Shown one piece after another: positions 16,645 to 26,252 of a stretch of 64,000 nt of DNA. Location of the stretch: the NCBI GenBank assembly GCA_035910535.1, contig JAMHXF010000025.1, positions 62,001-126,000 of the forward strand, in the 5' to 3' direction. Position numbers and translations under genes: made by a program. A model generated the notes under the pieces. The model had not been told where the DNA came from. It saw only the letters and a program-made list of their open reading frames with translations, and did not search any database. Origin of the DNA: Archangium_A sp035910535. Lineage in GTDB: Bacteria; Myxococcota; Myxococcia; Myxococcales; Myxococcaceae. Each line of letters begins with the position of its first letter. Position 1 is the first letter of the stretch.

Positions 16645-17304
16645 TCAGGGCTCGATCTGCCGCTGCAGGTACTCGCCGACCCTGAAGGGCGGAGGCCGAC
16701 TTTCAAGCAGCCGCCGCGCGATGTCCTGCGCCTGCTCGGCGTCGAGCTCCGGGTGCTTCGATTGCACGTCGGCGGCCAGCGCCGTGAGCAGCTCGTCGGC
16801 CGAGAGCCCTTGAGACTCTGCGACTTCTGCGACCGTCGCGCCGCTCGTCAACTGCGCTTGAAGCTCGTCGGTCGACAGCCCGAGCGCCTGCGCGACGCCC
16901 TCGAGGCCAGGCGGCGCGCGCGGCTTCGGTGGCCCCTCCAGGGCGCGCGCAGCGACCGCGTCGGCTTCGTCGTCGCTGGCCTCCGGGTGCTTCGCCTGAA
17001 AATCAGCGGCGATGTCCTCGAGCACCGCCTCCTTCGACACGCCCTGCGACGCGGCGATGTCTTCCAATGACTCACCAGCGCGCAGCCGTTCACCGAGCGC
17101 TTCTGGCGTCAGCCCCAACGACTCGGCCGCCGCGCTGAGAAACGCAGGAGGCCCCCGCTGTGGCGGTGTGTTCGCTTCGAAGCCCGACGCCTGCGCGTCG
17201 AACTTGAGCGGCTTGTCTTCAACGCGCGTCTTCTCAGTCAGCGCGTGGGTCGACGGCCAGCGGGCGATGCCCGCACCAGGAGAACTCCGAATGCTGTTGC
17301 TCAC
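16645..17304 (-). CDS. Protein with two tandem 69-residue helical repeats
   Basis: 219 residues from the GTG at 17302-17304, chosen because GAGGAG lies five bases upstream; a farther start at 17340 has no such site. Residues 1-55 are Ser/Pro-rich and probably disordered. Two repeats follow, 56-124 and 134-202, each with the pattern ESLGLTPEALGERLRAGESL, EDIAASQGVS and AADFQAKHPE. Such short Leu/Ala-rich helical repeats recall SHOCT or YidB-like helical hairpins, without a firm match. No signal peptide or membrane helix. The gene lies between the regulator (27 bases downstream) and murJ. Function unknown. Confidence 0.7.
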   Translation of the reverse strand: MSNSIRSSPGAGIARWPSTHALTEKTRVEDKPLKFDAQASGFEANTPPQRGPPAFLSAAAESLGLTPEALGERLRAGESLEDIAASQGVSKEAVLEDIAADFQAKHPEASDDEADAVAARALEGPPKPRAPPGLEGVAQALGLSTDELQAQLTSGATVAEVAESQGLSADELLTALAADVQSKHPELDAEQAQDIARRLLESRPPPFRVGEYLQRQIEP

Positions 17305-17385
17305 GACTGCTCCTCGAGGGTGGGGGAAAGAAAGGCGCACCCTGCCCCTGGTTGTCAGCTCACGAGCGTTTCGCGTTGTCGCGCT

Positions 17386-19014
17386 TCATCGGCGCTTCAC
17401 GCGGCGCAGAATCGCGGTGGCCTGCGGCACCCGCAGCGCGAGGCACGCGACGCCATACAGCCCACCGAACATCGCGAGCAGCCCCAGCGACACGGGAATG
17501 CGCGGCAACGCGACCGGCGCGAAGAACGCGCCTCCGAACTCAGCGACGGCGACGGTACCGAAGTGCGCGCCGAGCCAGCCCTTGAGCACGAGCGTCACCG
17601 CGCCGGCGATGAGCGCCGCGGGCCATACACGCGCGAGCTGAGCGGAGATCGACGGCAACGCGCCGAGCTCTCGGCGCAGCCCGCGACGCAGCAACGTCAG
17701 CTCGACCCACGCGGTCAGGCCCGTCGTCACCGTGATGAACACCGCGCCCAGGTGCTGTGGAAGCCCGAGCTGCCCGGGGAGGATGCGCACCGCCCAGTAG
17801 CCGAACGCGATGCCCAGCCCGACTCGAACCGCCGCGAAGCGCAGCGGCGTCTTCGTGTCTTTGAGCGCGTAGAACGCAGACGAATACAGCCGCCCCGACG
17901 TCTGCGCAGACAGCGCGACGCCCGAGCCCATCAACAGGTACCAGGTGAAGCGCGAGTCGTCGGCGGTGAAGCGCCCCGACTCGAGCAGCGCCGCGGCGAT
18001 GAGATCTCCGAAGCAGAGAAACGCGACGGCGCTCGGCACCACGAAGAACGCCATGCGCTCGAGGCCGGCACGGAGCCGCTCGCTGATGGCCAGCGCGCGC
18101 TCTTCCTTCGACTTCATCGCGTCGGCGCTCATCTCCGGCAGCTCGGCGGCAGAGATGGCCATGCCGAACAACGACACCGGCAACAGCGCGATGGTCTGCG
18201 AATACGACAACGCCGCGACCGCGCGCTCTGAGATGAGCGACGCGTACGCCGTGTCGACCCAGCTGCTGACTTGAACGACGCCGCGCGCCAGCACGGCCGG
18301 TACGAAGCCCTTCACCACCTGCTGCACCGACGCGTCTGCCAACGACGGCGTCGGCGAGAACGTGCCCAGCAACGCGATGACGCTCGGGAGCTGCACGATG
18401 AACTGCGCGACGCTGCCCGCCACCGTGCCCCACGCGGCCCACGTCACGATGGTGTGCTGCGCTTCACCTCGAGAGAGCAGCAGCGCGACGATGATGCAGC
18501 CGTTCCACACCACGGGCGCCGCGTACGAGAGGAAGAACTTCTTGTGCGAGTTGAGAATGCCGAGACACCACGCGCTCAAGACGAGCACGCCGGTACCGGG
18601 GAAGATCAGCCGCACCAGCGTCACCGTCAGCTCGCGCGACGCACCGGAATAGCCGGGCGCGATGACGTCGACCAACCACGGAGCGCCCAGCACTCCGAGC
18701 GCCACCATCGCGCTCACCAGCACCGACAGCAGGCCGAAGACAGCGCCCGCAACCTTGCGCGCGCCCGCTTCGTCACCACGCGCGCGCAGCCCCGCGTACA
18801 CGGGGATCAATGACGCCGAGAGCACCCCTTCACCGAGCAGGTTCTGCAGCACGTTGGGAATGCGCGTGGCCGCCGAGAACGCCGCCGCTTCGACGCCGTT
18901 ACCCAGAAAGTGAGCGAACAACTTCTGACGAACGAGGCCAACGAGCCGCGACAGCAGAATGCCTGCGGCGACGAGCGCGGCGCTGCGGCCACTCTTCTGC
19001 GCGGGGGGAGACAT
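17386..19014 (-). CDS. murJ: Lipid II flippase MurJ
   Basis: 542 residues from the ATG at 19012-19014 (a GTG at 19023 is in frame). About fourteen membrane helices are spaced as in the MviN/MurJ group of the MOP flippases. Typical segments are ILLSRLVGLVRQKLFAHFLG, then IPNVLQNLLGEGVLSASLIP near residue 55, and later FYALKDTKTP. MurJ carries the peptidoglycan precursor lipid II across the inner membrane and is essential for wall growth. TACGGT (19024-19029) stands nine bases before the ATG and could be the -10 element of a short-leader promoter. The downstream repeat-protein and regulator genes follow on the same strand. Confidence 0.92.
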   Translation of the reverse strand: MSPPAQKSGRSAALVAAGILLSRLVGLVRQKLFAHFLGNGVEAAAFSAATRIPNVLQNLLGEGVLSASLIPVYAGLRARGDEAGARKVAGAVFGLLSVLVSAMVALGVLGAPWLVDVIAPGYSGASRELTVTLVRLIFPGTGVLVLSAWCLGILNSHKKFFLSYAAPVVWNGCIIVALLLSRGEAQHTIVTWAAWGTVAGSVAQFIVQLPSVIALLGTFSPTPSLADASVQQVVKGFVPAVLARGVVQVSSWVDTAYASLISERAVAALSYSQTIALLPVSLFGMAISAAELPEMSADAMKSKEERALAISERLRAGLERMAFFVVPSAVAFLCFGDLIAAALLESGRFTADDSRFTWYLLMGSGVALSAQTSGRLYSSAFYALKDTKTPLRFAAVRVGLGIAFGYWAVRILPGQLGLPQHLGAVFITVTTGLTAWVELTLLRRGLRRELGALPSISAQLARVWPAALIAGAVTLVLKGWLGAHFGTVAVAEFGGAFFAPVALPRIPVSLGLLAMFGGLYGVACLALRVPQATAILRRVKRR

Positions 19015-19052
19015 CGGGCGCACACCGTAAGCGAGGTGCGTGCCATGTCACG

Positions 19053-19490
19053 TCAACTGCAGAGCATCTCCTCGCGCTTCTCGAAGCGCCACGTCTTGCC
19101 GTCGCGGCGGTACACGTCGGTCGCGCTGCAGCAGCACAGCACTGCGCTGGGCTTCGAGCTGGGAATGAAGAGCTCGACGCCCACCTGAACGCGCGCGACG
19201 TCACCCTTGACGTCGATGAACTCGACGATGCCGGCGTACCGATTTTCTTCCGCCTTGTCGGCTTCGGCTTGCCACTGCGCGGCAGACTTCGCGAGCCACT
19301 TCTTCGCGGGGAACGCGCGCGCATCTGCGGCGATCACCGGAATCAGGCCGCTCTTCGGCAACAAGCCCGCGTCGGGAAACTGGTCGCGCGCCTGTGCGAG
19401 GCGTTGCGAGGCCACACGAAGCACCTCCAGCTCTGCGGGGACCGGTTCGGCGGCAACCACGACGGAGATCAACGCCAGCGCGAAGAGCAT
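19053..19490 (-). CDS. Small exported protein with a Cys-Cys-Cys motif
   Basis: 145 residues. The signal peptide is MLFALALISVVVAA, followed by EPVPAELEVL. The body ends with the unusual AVLCCCSATDVYRR (Cys119-121) and a C-terminal Cys144. It resembles small periplasmic proteins of unknown role, and the cysteines could bind metal or form disulfides. It starts eight bases after the stop of the secretin-type N-domain gene, so the two are co-transcribed. Function unknown. Confidence 0.65.
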   Translation of the reverse strand: MLFALALISVVVAAEPVPAELEVLRVASQRLAQARDQFPDAGLLPKSGLIPVIAADARAFPAKKWLAKSAAQWQAEADKAEENRYAGIVEFIDVKGDVARVQVGVELFIPSSKPSAVLCCCSATDVYRRDGKTWRFEKREEMLCS

Positions 19491-19498
19491 GTGCCACC

Positions 19499-20173
19499 CT
19501 ACTCTGGCTTCGCGCGCTTCGGCTTCGTCAGCGCCAACGTCAACTTCGGGCGCCAGTCATCGGCGAGCGCGCGCAGCTTTTCGACCTGATGTTCTTCGGT
19601 TGACCCCTCGAGCAGCGCGACCTCGCCGGCGCGAACCCAGCGGGCCCGCAGCAACCCCGCGTCTTTCAACGCGAGCTGCGCTTCTGCAAACACGAGCTCG
19701 ACGACGTCCTTCTTCAGGTGCCCCAGCACGACGACCGAGGGCCACTTGTCAGTCACCGCCACGGCCGCGCGCCACTCGTCGAGCGAGCTCGCTTCGCCGT
19801 CGAGGTACACGCGATTCCCGATGACGCGCACCTCCAACGTCGAGCCACACGGGAAGAACTCCGAGAGATCCACGAGGCGATGGCCCAGGTCCACCTTGCG
19901 CACGCGAACCGGCCATCTACGCACGCCACCGTCGAGCGTCTGCACGACTTCGCCGCGGCCTTCGCCGATGCCGGTGACGAGCACCACGCCCGGCTCGACG
20001 ACGCTCAACGTGGCGACCGTCGGGTTCGAGAAGCGCACCGTGCCGCTGGTGTCGATCTTCAGCGTGCGCTGCGTGTTGAGGCCCATGTTGAGGACCGTCG
20101 GCGCGCCGGCCACAGGCGGGCACTCCGGGCTCACGGTGACCGCCAACCACGAGCTGAGAACGAGCGTCAGCAC
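19499..20173 (-). CDS. Pilus/secretin N-terminal domain protein without channel domain
   Basis: 224 residues from GTG. A signal peptide (about 1-15) precedes LNMGLNTQRTLKIDTSGTVR and the following NPTVATLSVVEPGVVLVTG, which is the N-terminal pilus-formation domain found in CpaC/RcpA secretins. A BON-like segment follows (LEVRVIGNRVYLDGEASSLD). The secretin channel that should come next is missing; the chain ends with a Lys-rich tail (KPKRAKPE). It may act as a periplasmic partner of a secretin encoded elsewhere. TACAGT (20180-20185) is six bases from the start. It is divergent from the sigma-54 activator at 20227. Confidence 0.7.
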   Translation of the reverse strand: MLTLVLSSWLAVTVSPECPPVAGAPTVLNMGLNTQRTLKIDTSGTVRFSNPTVATLSVVEPGVVLVTGIGEGRGEVVQTLDGGVRRWPVRVRKVDLGHRLVDLSEFFPCGSTLEVRVIGNRVYLDGEASSLDEWRAAVAVTDKWPSVVVLGHLKKDVVELVFAEAQLALKDAGLLRARWVRAGEVALLEGSTEEHQVEKLRALADDWRPKLTLALTKPKRAKPE

Positions 20174-20226
20174 CTGCCCACTGTACGCCTTGCTTTGTCA
20201 GGGCCGGCACGCCAAACGACGTCGCT

Positions 20227-21617
<1,391 letters not shown>

Positions 21618-21621
<4 letters not shown>

Positions 21622-22319
21622 TGGATCGGCTCGACACGTTCCTCGCGGCAACCGACTCCGACGACCCGCATCACGTGGCGCTGCGCGCGCTGACGTTGCA
21701 CATGCTGCGGGGCCTCGCGCCGCGCGCGTTCGAACGGCGCGGCCTCGCAGGCGTACAGCAGGCCGCGCTCGAAAAGTGTGCCGCGGTGCCGCTGGGGCTC
21801 GCCGAGCCGCTCGACGCAGAGGCGCTGCAGACCGGCATCGACGCGTGGTTCTGTCGCCACGTCAAAGGGCTGCCGCACCCGCCGCCTGCTCGAGAAGCGC
21901 TGCGCGCCGCGCTCGACGCGCTCGTCGAAGGTGACCTGCTCATCTACGCGTGGCTGCTCGGTGAAATCGCCGCGCGCTGTGGTGTCGACGCCCGCGTGAA
22001 GCTGCCGAAGGCGCGGCCGTACGTCGGCACGTCGCGGTTGCACGACACGTACTGGCTCACGCACCTGGTGATGCTCGACACCGACTACTTCGCCCGCCAC
22101 GTCACCCATCGCGAGGCGAACGACTGGGCTGACGCGCTCGAGTCCGCGGCGCGCTGGCTGCAGCGACAACCCAACGACGATCTCGCGGGTGAGGTCGCGC
22201 TGTGTCTGCGCGTGCTGGGCCGCGACGCCTCTTTGGCGTTCTCGTTGTTTCAAGACCACGCGCCGCCCGAAGACCCCCACGCCCAGGCGACCGCGCTGCT
22301 GGCGCTCAGCGTCGAGTAA
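21618..22319 (+). CDS. Hypothetical protein coupled to the sigma-54 activator
   Basis: 233 residues from GTG 21618, or 232 from the ATG at 21621; both touch the upstream TGA. It is a soluble, Ala/Leu/Arg-rich helical protein. The most distinctive part is RLHDTYWLTHLVMLDTDYF with HREANDWADAL behind it, which recalls DUF6895-type proteins from memory. There is no signal peptide or membrane helix. Close coupling to the NtrC-type gene suggests a shared role or simple co-expression. Function unknown. Confidence 0.65.
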
Positions 22320-22337
22320 CGCCCCGCTACAAGGGTG

Positions 22338-22353
22338 TGGCAGAAAACTCGCA
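22338..22353 (+). promoter_or_regulatory. Candidate sigma-54 (-24/-12) promoter
   Basis: TGGCAG, AAAAC, TCGCA fits TGGCAC-N5-TTGCA with the invariant GG and GC exactly placed and two mismatches. It lies about 60 bases before the M23 peptidase start and just after the operon of a sigma-54 activator. Suggestive but unproven. Confidence 0.4.
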
Positions 22354-22411
22354 AGGCTCACCCACGCCGCTACGGTGCGGTGATCGACCTGCCTTTGAGG
22401 AGCTGACATTC

Positions 22412-23455
22412 ATGCCCGAGATGCCCACGCTGGGTGCGCCGCCCAGGAGCAGCACCCCTGTCCTCCCCATTGCCCTCACGGCGACCGTCGTCGGCCTGCT
22501 GCTCGGCGGCATCTTCTGGATCAAGAACAAGCCCTCTGAGACCGCCGCAGAAGCGCCGCCTGCGCCGACGCCCGTGGTCGACCCGCTCGCCGTCGTAGCG
22601 CCGCCGGTGCCGTCCGCACTCGAGGTCGGCCCGCCGCCGCCTGTCGCGCCGAAGACGTCGGTGCGCGGCTTCACCGTCGCCATCAACGGCCCGCTCGAGT
22701 CGGCCATCGTCGGCTCAGAAGGCCGGGAGGTCGGCACGGCGCTGACACAGGTCGTGAACCGCTCGCTCGTGTGGTGGGTGCGCGTGCCGCAAGATCTCGT
22801 GAAGGGCGACACGTTGTCGGTGGTCTACGAAACCCGCGACGGGCAGGAGCCGCTGGTTCACGCCGTGCGCTTCACCAGCCGCAAGCTGGGCCGCGACTTC
22901 GAGGCGTACCGCTACAAGCCCTCGGGCGACGCGCTGGCGCACTTCTACCAGGGCGACGCCAGCGAGCTCGAAGAGCGCCTCGTCGACAGCCCCATCGAGA
23001 GCTACGAGCAGATCACCTCGCTGCTGCGCGACGGCCGCAAGCACAAGGGCGTCGACTTCAAGGCGCCGTCGGGCACGCCGGTGAAGGCCACGTTCGACGC
23101 TGTCGTGGTGCGCAAGAACTGGAACTTTCGCGGCAACGGCAACTCCGTCGAGCTTCAGGAGGTCGGCGGTCAGGGGCGCAACGCGCTCTACCTGCACCTC
23201 TCGGAGCTGCCGAAGTCGCTCGTGGCGGGCCAGCGCCTCAAGCGCGGTGAGACGTTCGCGAAGTCGGGCAACACCGGCCGCAGCTTCGCGCCGCACCTCC
23301 ACTACCAGCTCATGAAGGGCGAGAAGGTCGTCGACCCGTTCGAGGCACAGAAGACGGTGCGCGCGTCATTGCCGCAGGCCGAACGTGCGGCCTTCGAGAA
23401 GCGCATGAACGAGCTCAAGGCCCAGTTCCCCGCCACCACGCTCGCCGGCGGCTGA
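22412..23455 (+). CDS. M23 family (LytM) peptidase, membrane anchored
   Basis: 347 residues. The ATG at 22412 has GAGGAG about nine bases upstream (22397-22402). One membrane helix (16-36) is followed by a Pro/Ala/Val-rich linker to about residue 82 and a beta-rich domain. The peptidase has the metal ligands His211 and Asp215 (HKGVDF), His262 and HLH (295-297). All zinc ligands are intact, so it should cut peptidoglycan cross-links in the periplasm; enzymes of this type act in cell separation or wall opening. The gene follows the NtrC operon after 92 bases with a candidate sigma-54 promoter, and precedes a barrel protein. Confidence 0.9.
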   Translation: MPEMPTLGAPPRSSTPVLPIALTATVVGLLLGGIFWIKNKPSETAAEAPPAPTPVVDPLAVVAPPVPSALEVGPPPPVAPKTSVRGFTVAINGPLESAIVGSEGREVGTALTQVVNRSLVWWVRVPQDLVKGDTLSVVYETRDGQEPLVHAVRFTSRKLGRDFEAYRYKPSGDALAHFYQGDASELEERLVDSPIESYEQITSLLRDGRKHKGVDFKAPSGTPVKATFDAVVVRKNWNFRGNGNSVELQEVGGQGRNALYLHLSELPKSLVAGQRLKRGETFAKSGNTGRSFAPHLHYQLMKGEKVVDPFEAQKTVRASLPQAERAAFEKRMNELKAQFPATTLAGG

Positions 23456-23465
23456 GGGCAAAACG

Positions 23466-23495
23466 TTGGCTTTGCGCGCCCCTTCGACCTACCGT
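23466..23495 (+). promoter_or_regulatory. Candidate promoter of the barrel protein gene
   Basis: TTGGCT (23466-23471), an 18-base spacer and TACCGT (23490-23495), then nine bases to the ATG. The -35 keeps TTG and the -10 keeps TA...T. Confidence 0.45.
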
Positions 23496-23504
23496 CCGAA
23501 ACCC

Positions 23505-24773
23505 ATGAAGCGACTCGGTATTCTGCTCGCCGCGCTGGTCGGCACGTCGGCGTCGGCGGCCGAGCTGACGCGCGTCGCCTCGTCCTTCGAAGAGAAGGAC
23601 CCCTTCGGGATGTTCCTCGACTTCACCTTCGACCGCATTCAAGACCGCGGCACCATCTCGCGTGAGTGGTACCAGCTGGGTGAGCTGCAAGACGTCACCG
23701 AGCTCCGCTACCAGAACATCAAGACGAGCCTCGGCATCGATCTGCACCTCGGCATCTACAAAGATCTCGAGCTTCACGTGGGCGTGCCCATCGTCTTTCA
23801 GAACGATCGCGAGTGGTTCTTCGCCGGCGGCACCAACCGCAACAACAGCACCATCTACCGCAACTGCACGCTCGACCCGCAGGGCACGCAGTGCGCGAAC
23901 CCGGGCAGCGGCGAGGGGCAGCTCTTCGAGGTCGACCCGCGCTTCAACAGCTACCGCGCGGGCCTCGGCGACTTCACGTTCGGCCTCGCGTGGAACCCGT
24001 TCGTGCAGAAGAAAGACCCCAGCAAGCCCACGTGGACACTGCGCTTCGACTACACCGCGCCGACCGCCGCGCTGCTCAACCCCTCGCAGCCCACCAGCAG
24101 CTCGAACCGCGGCGGCATCGGCGACAAGGTGCACCGCTACACGTTCAGCACGCACGTCTCGAAGCGCTTGAACAAGTACATCGAGCCGTATGTGGGCATC
24201 TGGTACACGCTCCCGTGGCGCGGGCCCGGCGCGTACTCGAACTGTGACGACGCCGACGCGTCGCGCATGGGTCGCCCCGAGAACTGCGGCAAAGAAGGCT
24301 GGTCACGCGACGAGACCGGCGTGCGCCCGGTGCACACCGGCGGCGCGAACTTCGGCACCGAGATCACCGTCTTCGAGCGCGAAGAGAAGTTCCAGAAGGT
24401 GGCCTTCGATTTCCGCGGTTGGTTCAACTACGTCTCGGAGGGCCGCACCTACAACGAGATGTCTGACCTGTTCGGCAAGATGCTGTACTCGTCTGACTAC
24501 GGGCAGCTCGGCGGTCAGTTCGGCGTCATCGGGCAGGCCGCAGAGTTCATCAAGATCCGCGCGTCGACCTCGATTGCGTACAACACCGAGCACTTCCTCA
24601 CGAACGAAGACATCGGCAAAGATCTCGACGGCGACGGAGCGGTCAACGTCAGCTCCAACACGGGGGAGATCAACCCGAACTTCGACTACCGCATCGATCG
24701 CGTGGGCCGTCGGTTCCGCATCGAGCAGCAGTACATCTTCCGGCTGATGATCACCGCGTCGTTCAACTTCTGA
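23505..24773 (+). CDS. Outer-membrane beta-barrel protein of unknown function
   Basis: 422 residues. The signal peptide is MKRLGILLAALVGTSASA, cut before AEL. Long amphipathic strands follow (DLELHVGVPIVFQ, YTFSTHVSKRLNKYIEPYVG, FDFRGWFNYVSEG), and the chain ends in SFNF, an aromatic C-terminal signal for the barrel machine. Extracellular loops are rich in Asn and charged residues, with four Cys in loops (CTLDPQGTQC and NCDDA...ENC). The ATG is preceded by a possible promoter. The convergent PDZ gene ends six bases beyond. Transport or attachment role unknown. Confidence 0.75.
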   Translation: MKRLGILLAALVGTSASAAELTRVASSFEEKDPFGMFLDFTFDRIQDRGTISREWYQLGELQDVTELRYQNIKTSLGIDLHLGIYKDLELHVGVPIVFQNDREWFFAGGTNRNNSTIYRNCTLDPQGTQCANPGSGEGQLFEVDPRFNSYRAGLGDFTFGLAWNPFVQKKDPSKPTWTLRFDYTAPTAALLNPSQPTSSSNRGGIGDKVHRYTFSTHVSKRLNKYIEPYVGIWYTLPWRGPGAYSNCDDADASRMGRPENCGKEGWSRDETGVRPVHTGGANFGTEITVFEREEKFQKVAFDFRGWFNYVSEGRTYNEMSDLFGKMLYSSDYGQLGGQFGVIGQAAEFIKIRASTSIAYNTEHFLTNEDIGKDLDGDGAVNVSSNTGEINPNFDYRIDRVGRRFRIEQQYIFRLMITASFNF

Positions 24774-24779
24774 CGTAGC

Positions 24780-25748
24780 TCACGGCACGCGCTCGACGTC
24801 GACCAGCACCACGTCGCGACCGCGCCGCAGCTTGAAGCGCACCGTCGAGCCGGGCACGCCGATGATTCTCGGCATCGCCTCTTCGACCGTGGCGACGCCC
24901 ACGCCGCCCACCTCCAGCACCTCGTCGCCGACCTTCACTCCAGCTCGCTGCGCGGGGCCGCCTTCCATGATCAGGCCCACCACCGGCGTCGTCGCGCGCG
25001 GCGCAAAGCCGAGGCCCACGCGCCCGGGCTCGATCTCGTCGCGGCCCAACACCGAGATCGTCGCCTCCGTCGCGTTCGGCGAAACCGTCAGCAACGTCGC
25101 CGAGCGCCACGGCGCGCGCACCGCCACACGACGCGGCTCGTCGACCTGCTCGCAGCTCGTCACTGCGACGCCGACGTCAGTCGTCACCACCGGCGCGCAG
25201 CCCGTGAGGCTCACGCGCACGCCCGCTGCTGGCGCGCCGTGGCTCACCGTACGAAGCGTCACGTCGCTCGGCGCTGCGGCCTGCTCGAGGAAGAGCGAGA
25301 CGGCCCCCGAGCGCGGCACCCGCTGGCTCCGGAGGCGGTACGGCCCGCGCGTCACCGTGACTTCGCTCTCGTCACAGAGCCAGACCGTCGCCTTCCACCG
25401 GTTGAGCGAGACGAACCAGCGCTGCGGCTGGCCGTCTTCGGTCCAACGCACCTCGAGGGAGAGCGACTTCGGCGGCACCTCGGGCAGCGCAGGCCCTGAG
25501 AGCGTCAGCTCGAGCGGCGGGCCTTCACCCTTGAACGACGGCCGGCACTTCGCGACCGCTGTGTCCTGAGGCACAGGTTCGGGCTCAGGCTCAGGCTCGT
25601 CGGGCAGCTGAACCGGGGCTGGCGTCGGAGGTGTGACTGCTTCGAGAGGAGGCTGCGCGCGCGGCGCCTCGCGCTCACGGTCAGCTCCGAACCACAGCGC
25701 GACCAGAAGCAGCGCCGCCAAAGCGACGATCAACGCGCCGACTCGCAT
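24780..25748 (-). CDS. Membrane-anchored PDZ domain protein
   Basis: 322 residues from the ATG at 25746-25748; an earlier in-frame start at 25784 would add 12 residues before the helix. A membrane helix (2-20) is followed by a Pro/Glu linker with an EPEPEPEP run (about 45-60), a beta-rich middle with several Cys, and a C-terminal PDZ domain (about 235-320: VGLGFAPRATTPVVGLIMEG, then GVKVGDEVLEVGGVGV). No protease domain is present. PDZ domains bind C-terminal peptides. GspC-like proteins share this outline (helix, linker, PDZ), so a type II secretion-like role is possible, but no secretion genes are adjacent. Confidence 0.75.
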   Translation of the reverse strand: MRVGALIVALAALLLVALWFGADREREAPRAQPPLEAVTPPTPAPVQLPDEPEPEPEPVPQDTAVAKCRPSFKGEGPPLELTLSGPALPEVPPKSLSLEVRWTEDGQPQRWFVSLNRWKATVWLCDESEVTVTRGPYRLRSQRVPRSGAVSLFLEQAAAPSDVTLRTVSHGAPAAGVRVSLTGCAPVVTTDVGVAVTSCEQVDEPRRVAVRAPWRSATLLTVSPNATEATISVLGRDEIEPGRVGLGFAPRATTPVVGLIMEGGPAQRAGVKVGDEVLEVGGVGVATVEEAMPRIIGVPGSTVRFKLRRGRDVVLVDVERVP

Positions 25749-25807
25749 CGCGCCAGTGTGCCCGAGAGGCGACCGGCCCGTCACCGTGGCGCGCTAGAAC
25801 GTACGCC

Positions 25808-26221
25808 GTGCCCGACATCGACCGCGTGCTGCGCCATGGAGTGCCTATTGTCACCGGGCTCGTGCTGCTGAGCGTGACGGCGTGGGTCCACCGCAGAAAT
25901 GAGTTCGAGCGCGCGCACTGGGTCGAGCAGCAAGCGAAGGTCGTCCAGGAGGCCCGCTTTCGCGACGAAGAGCAGTGGGCGCCCGTCGTCGAGTTCGAGG
26001 CCAACGGCGCGCACGTGCGCCATACCGGTTCCTACGACACGGCGCGCTTCATCGTCGGCAGCGAGGTGACCATTCGCTTCGACCCTGCGGCGCCCGAAGC
26101 CACCGTGCGCGTGTTGAAGCGGTACGAGACGTTGCTCGTGCCAACCATGGTCTTCATGAGCCTCGCGACGGTCCTCGCTGGCGTCGTCGGGGCGCTCCGA
26201 GAACGAGCACGGGGCACCTGA
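25808..26221 (+). CDS. DUF3592-like membrane protein
   Basis: 137 residues from GTG. It has one helix near residues 12-26 and another near 108-130. Between them is a small beta domain (WAPVVEFEANGAHVRHTGSY, then VTIRFDPAAPEATVR) of the kind seen in DUF3592 proteins, which have two helices around a compact domain. TAGAAC (25795-25800) is seven bases upstream of the start and may be the -10 element. It is divergent from the PDZ gene and convergent with the kinase gene. Function unknown. Confidence 0.7.
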   Translation: MPDIDRVLRHGVPIVTGLVLLSVTAWVHRRNEFERAHWVEQQAKVVQEARFRDEEQWAPVVEFEANGAHVRHTGSYDTARFIVGSEVTIRFDPAAPEATVRVLKRYETLLVPTMVFMSLATVLAGVVGALRERARGT

Positions 26222-26252
26222 CGGCATCGCCCCCCCCGAAGGACCCGAGTTC

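Noticed and set aside
19491..19501. TAGGGT five bases before ATG 19490 and TAGACT eight before ATG 41299 as -10 elements
   Set aside because: In both cases the TAG is the stop codon of the upstream gene in the same operon, so the match is probably incidental.
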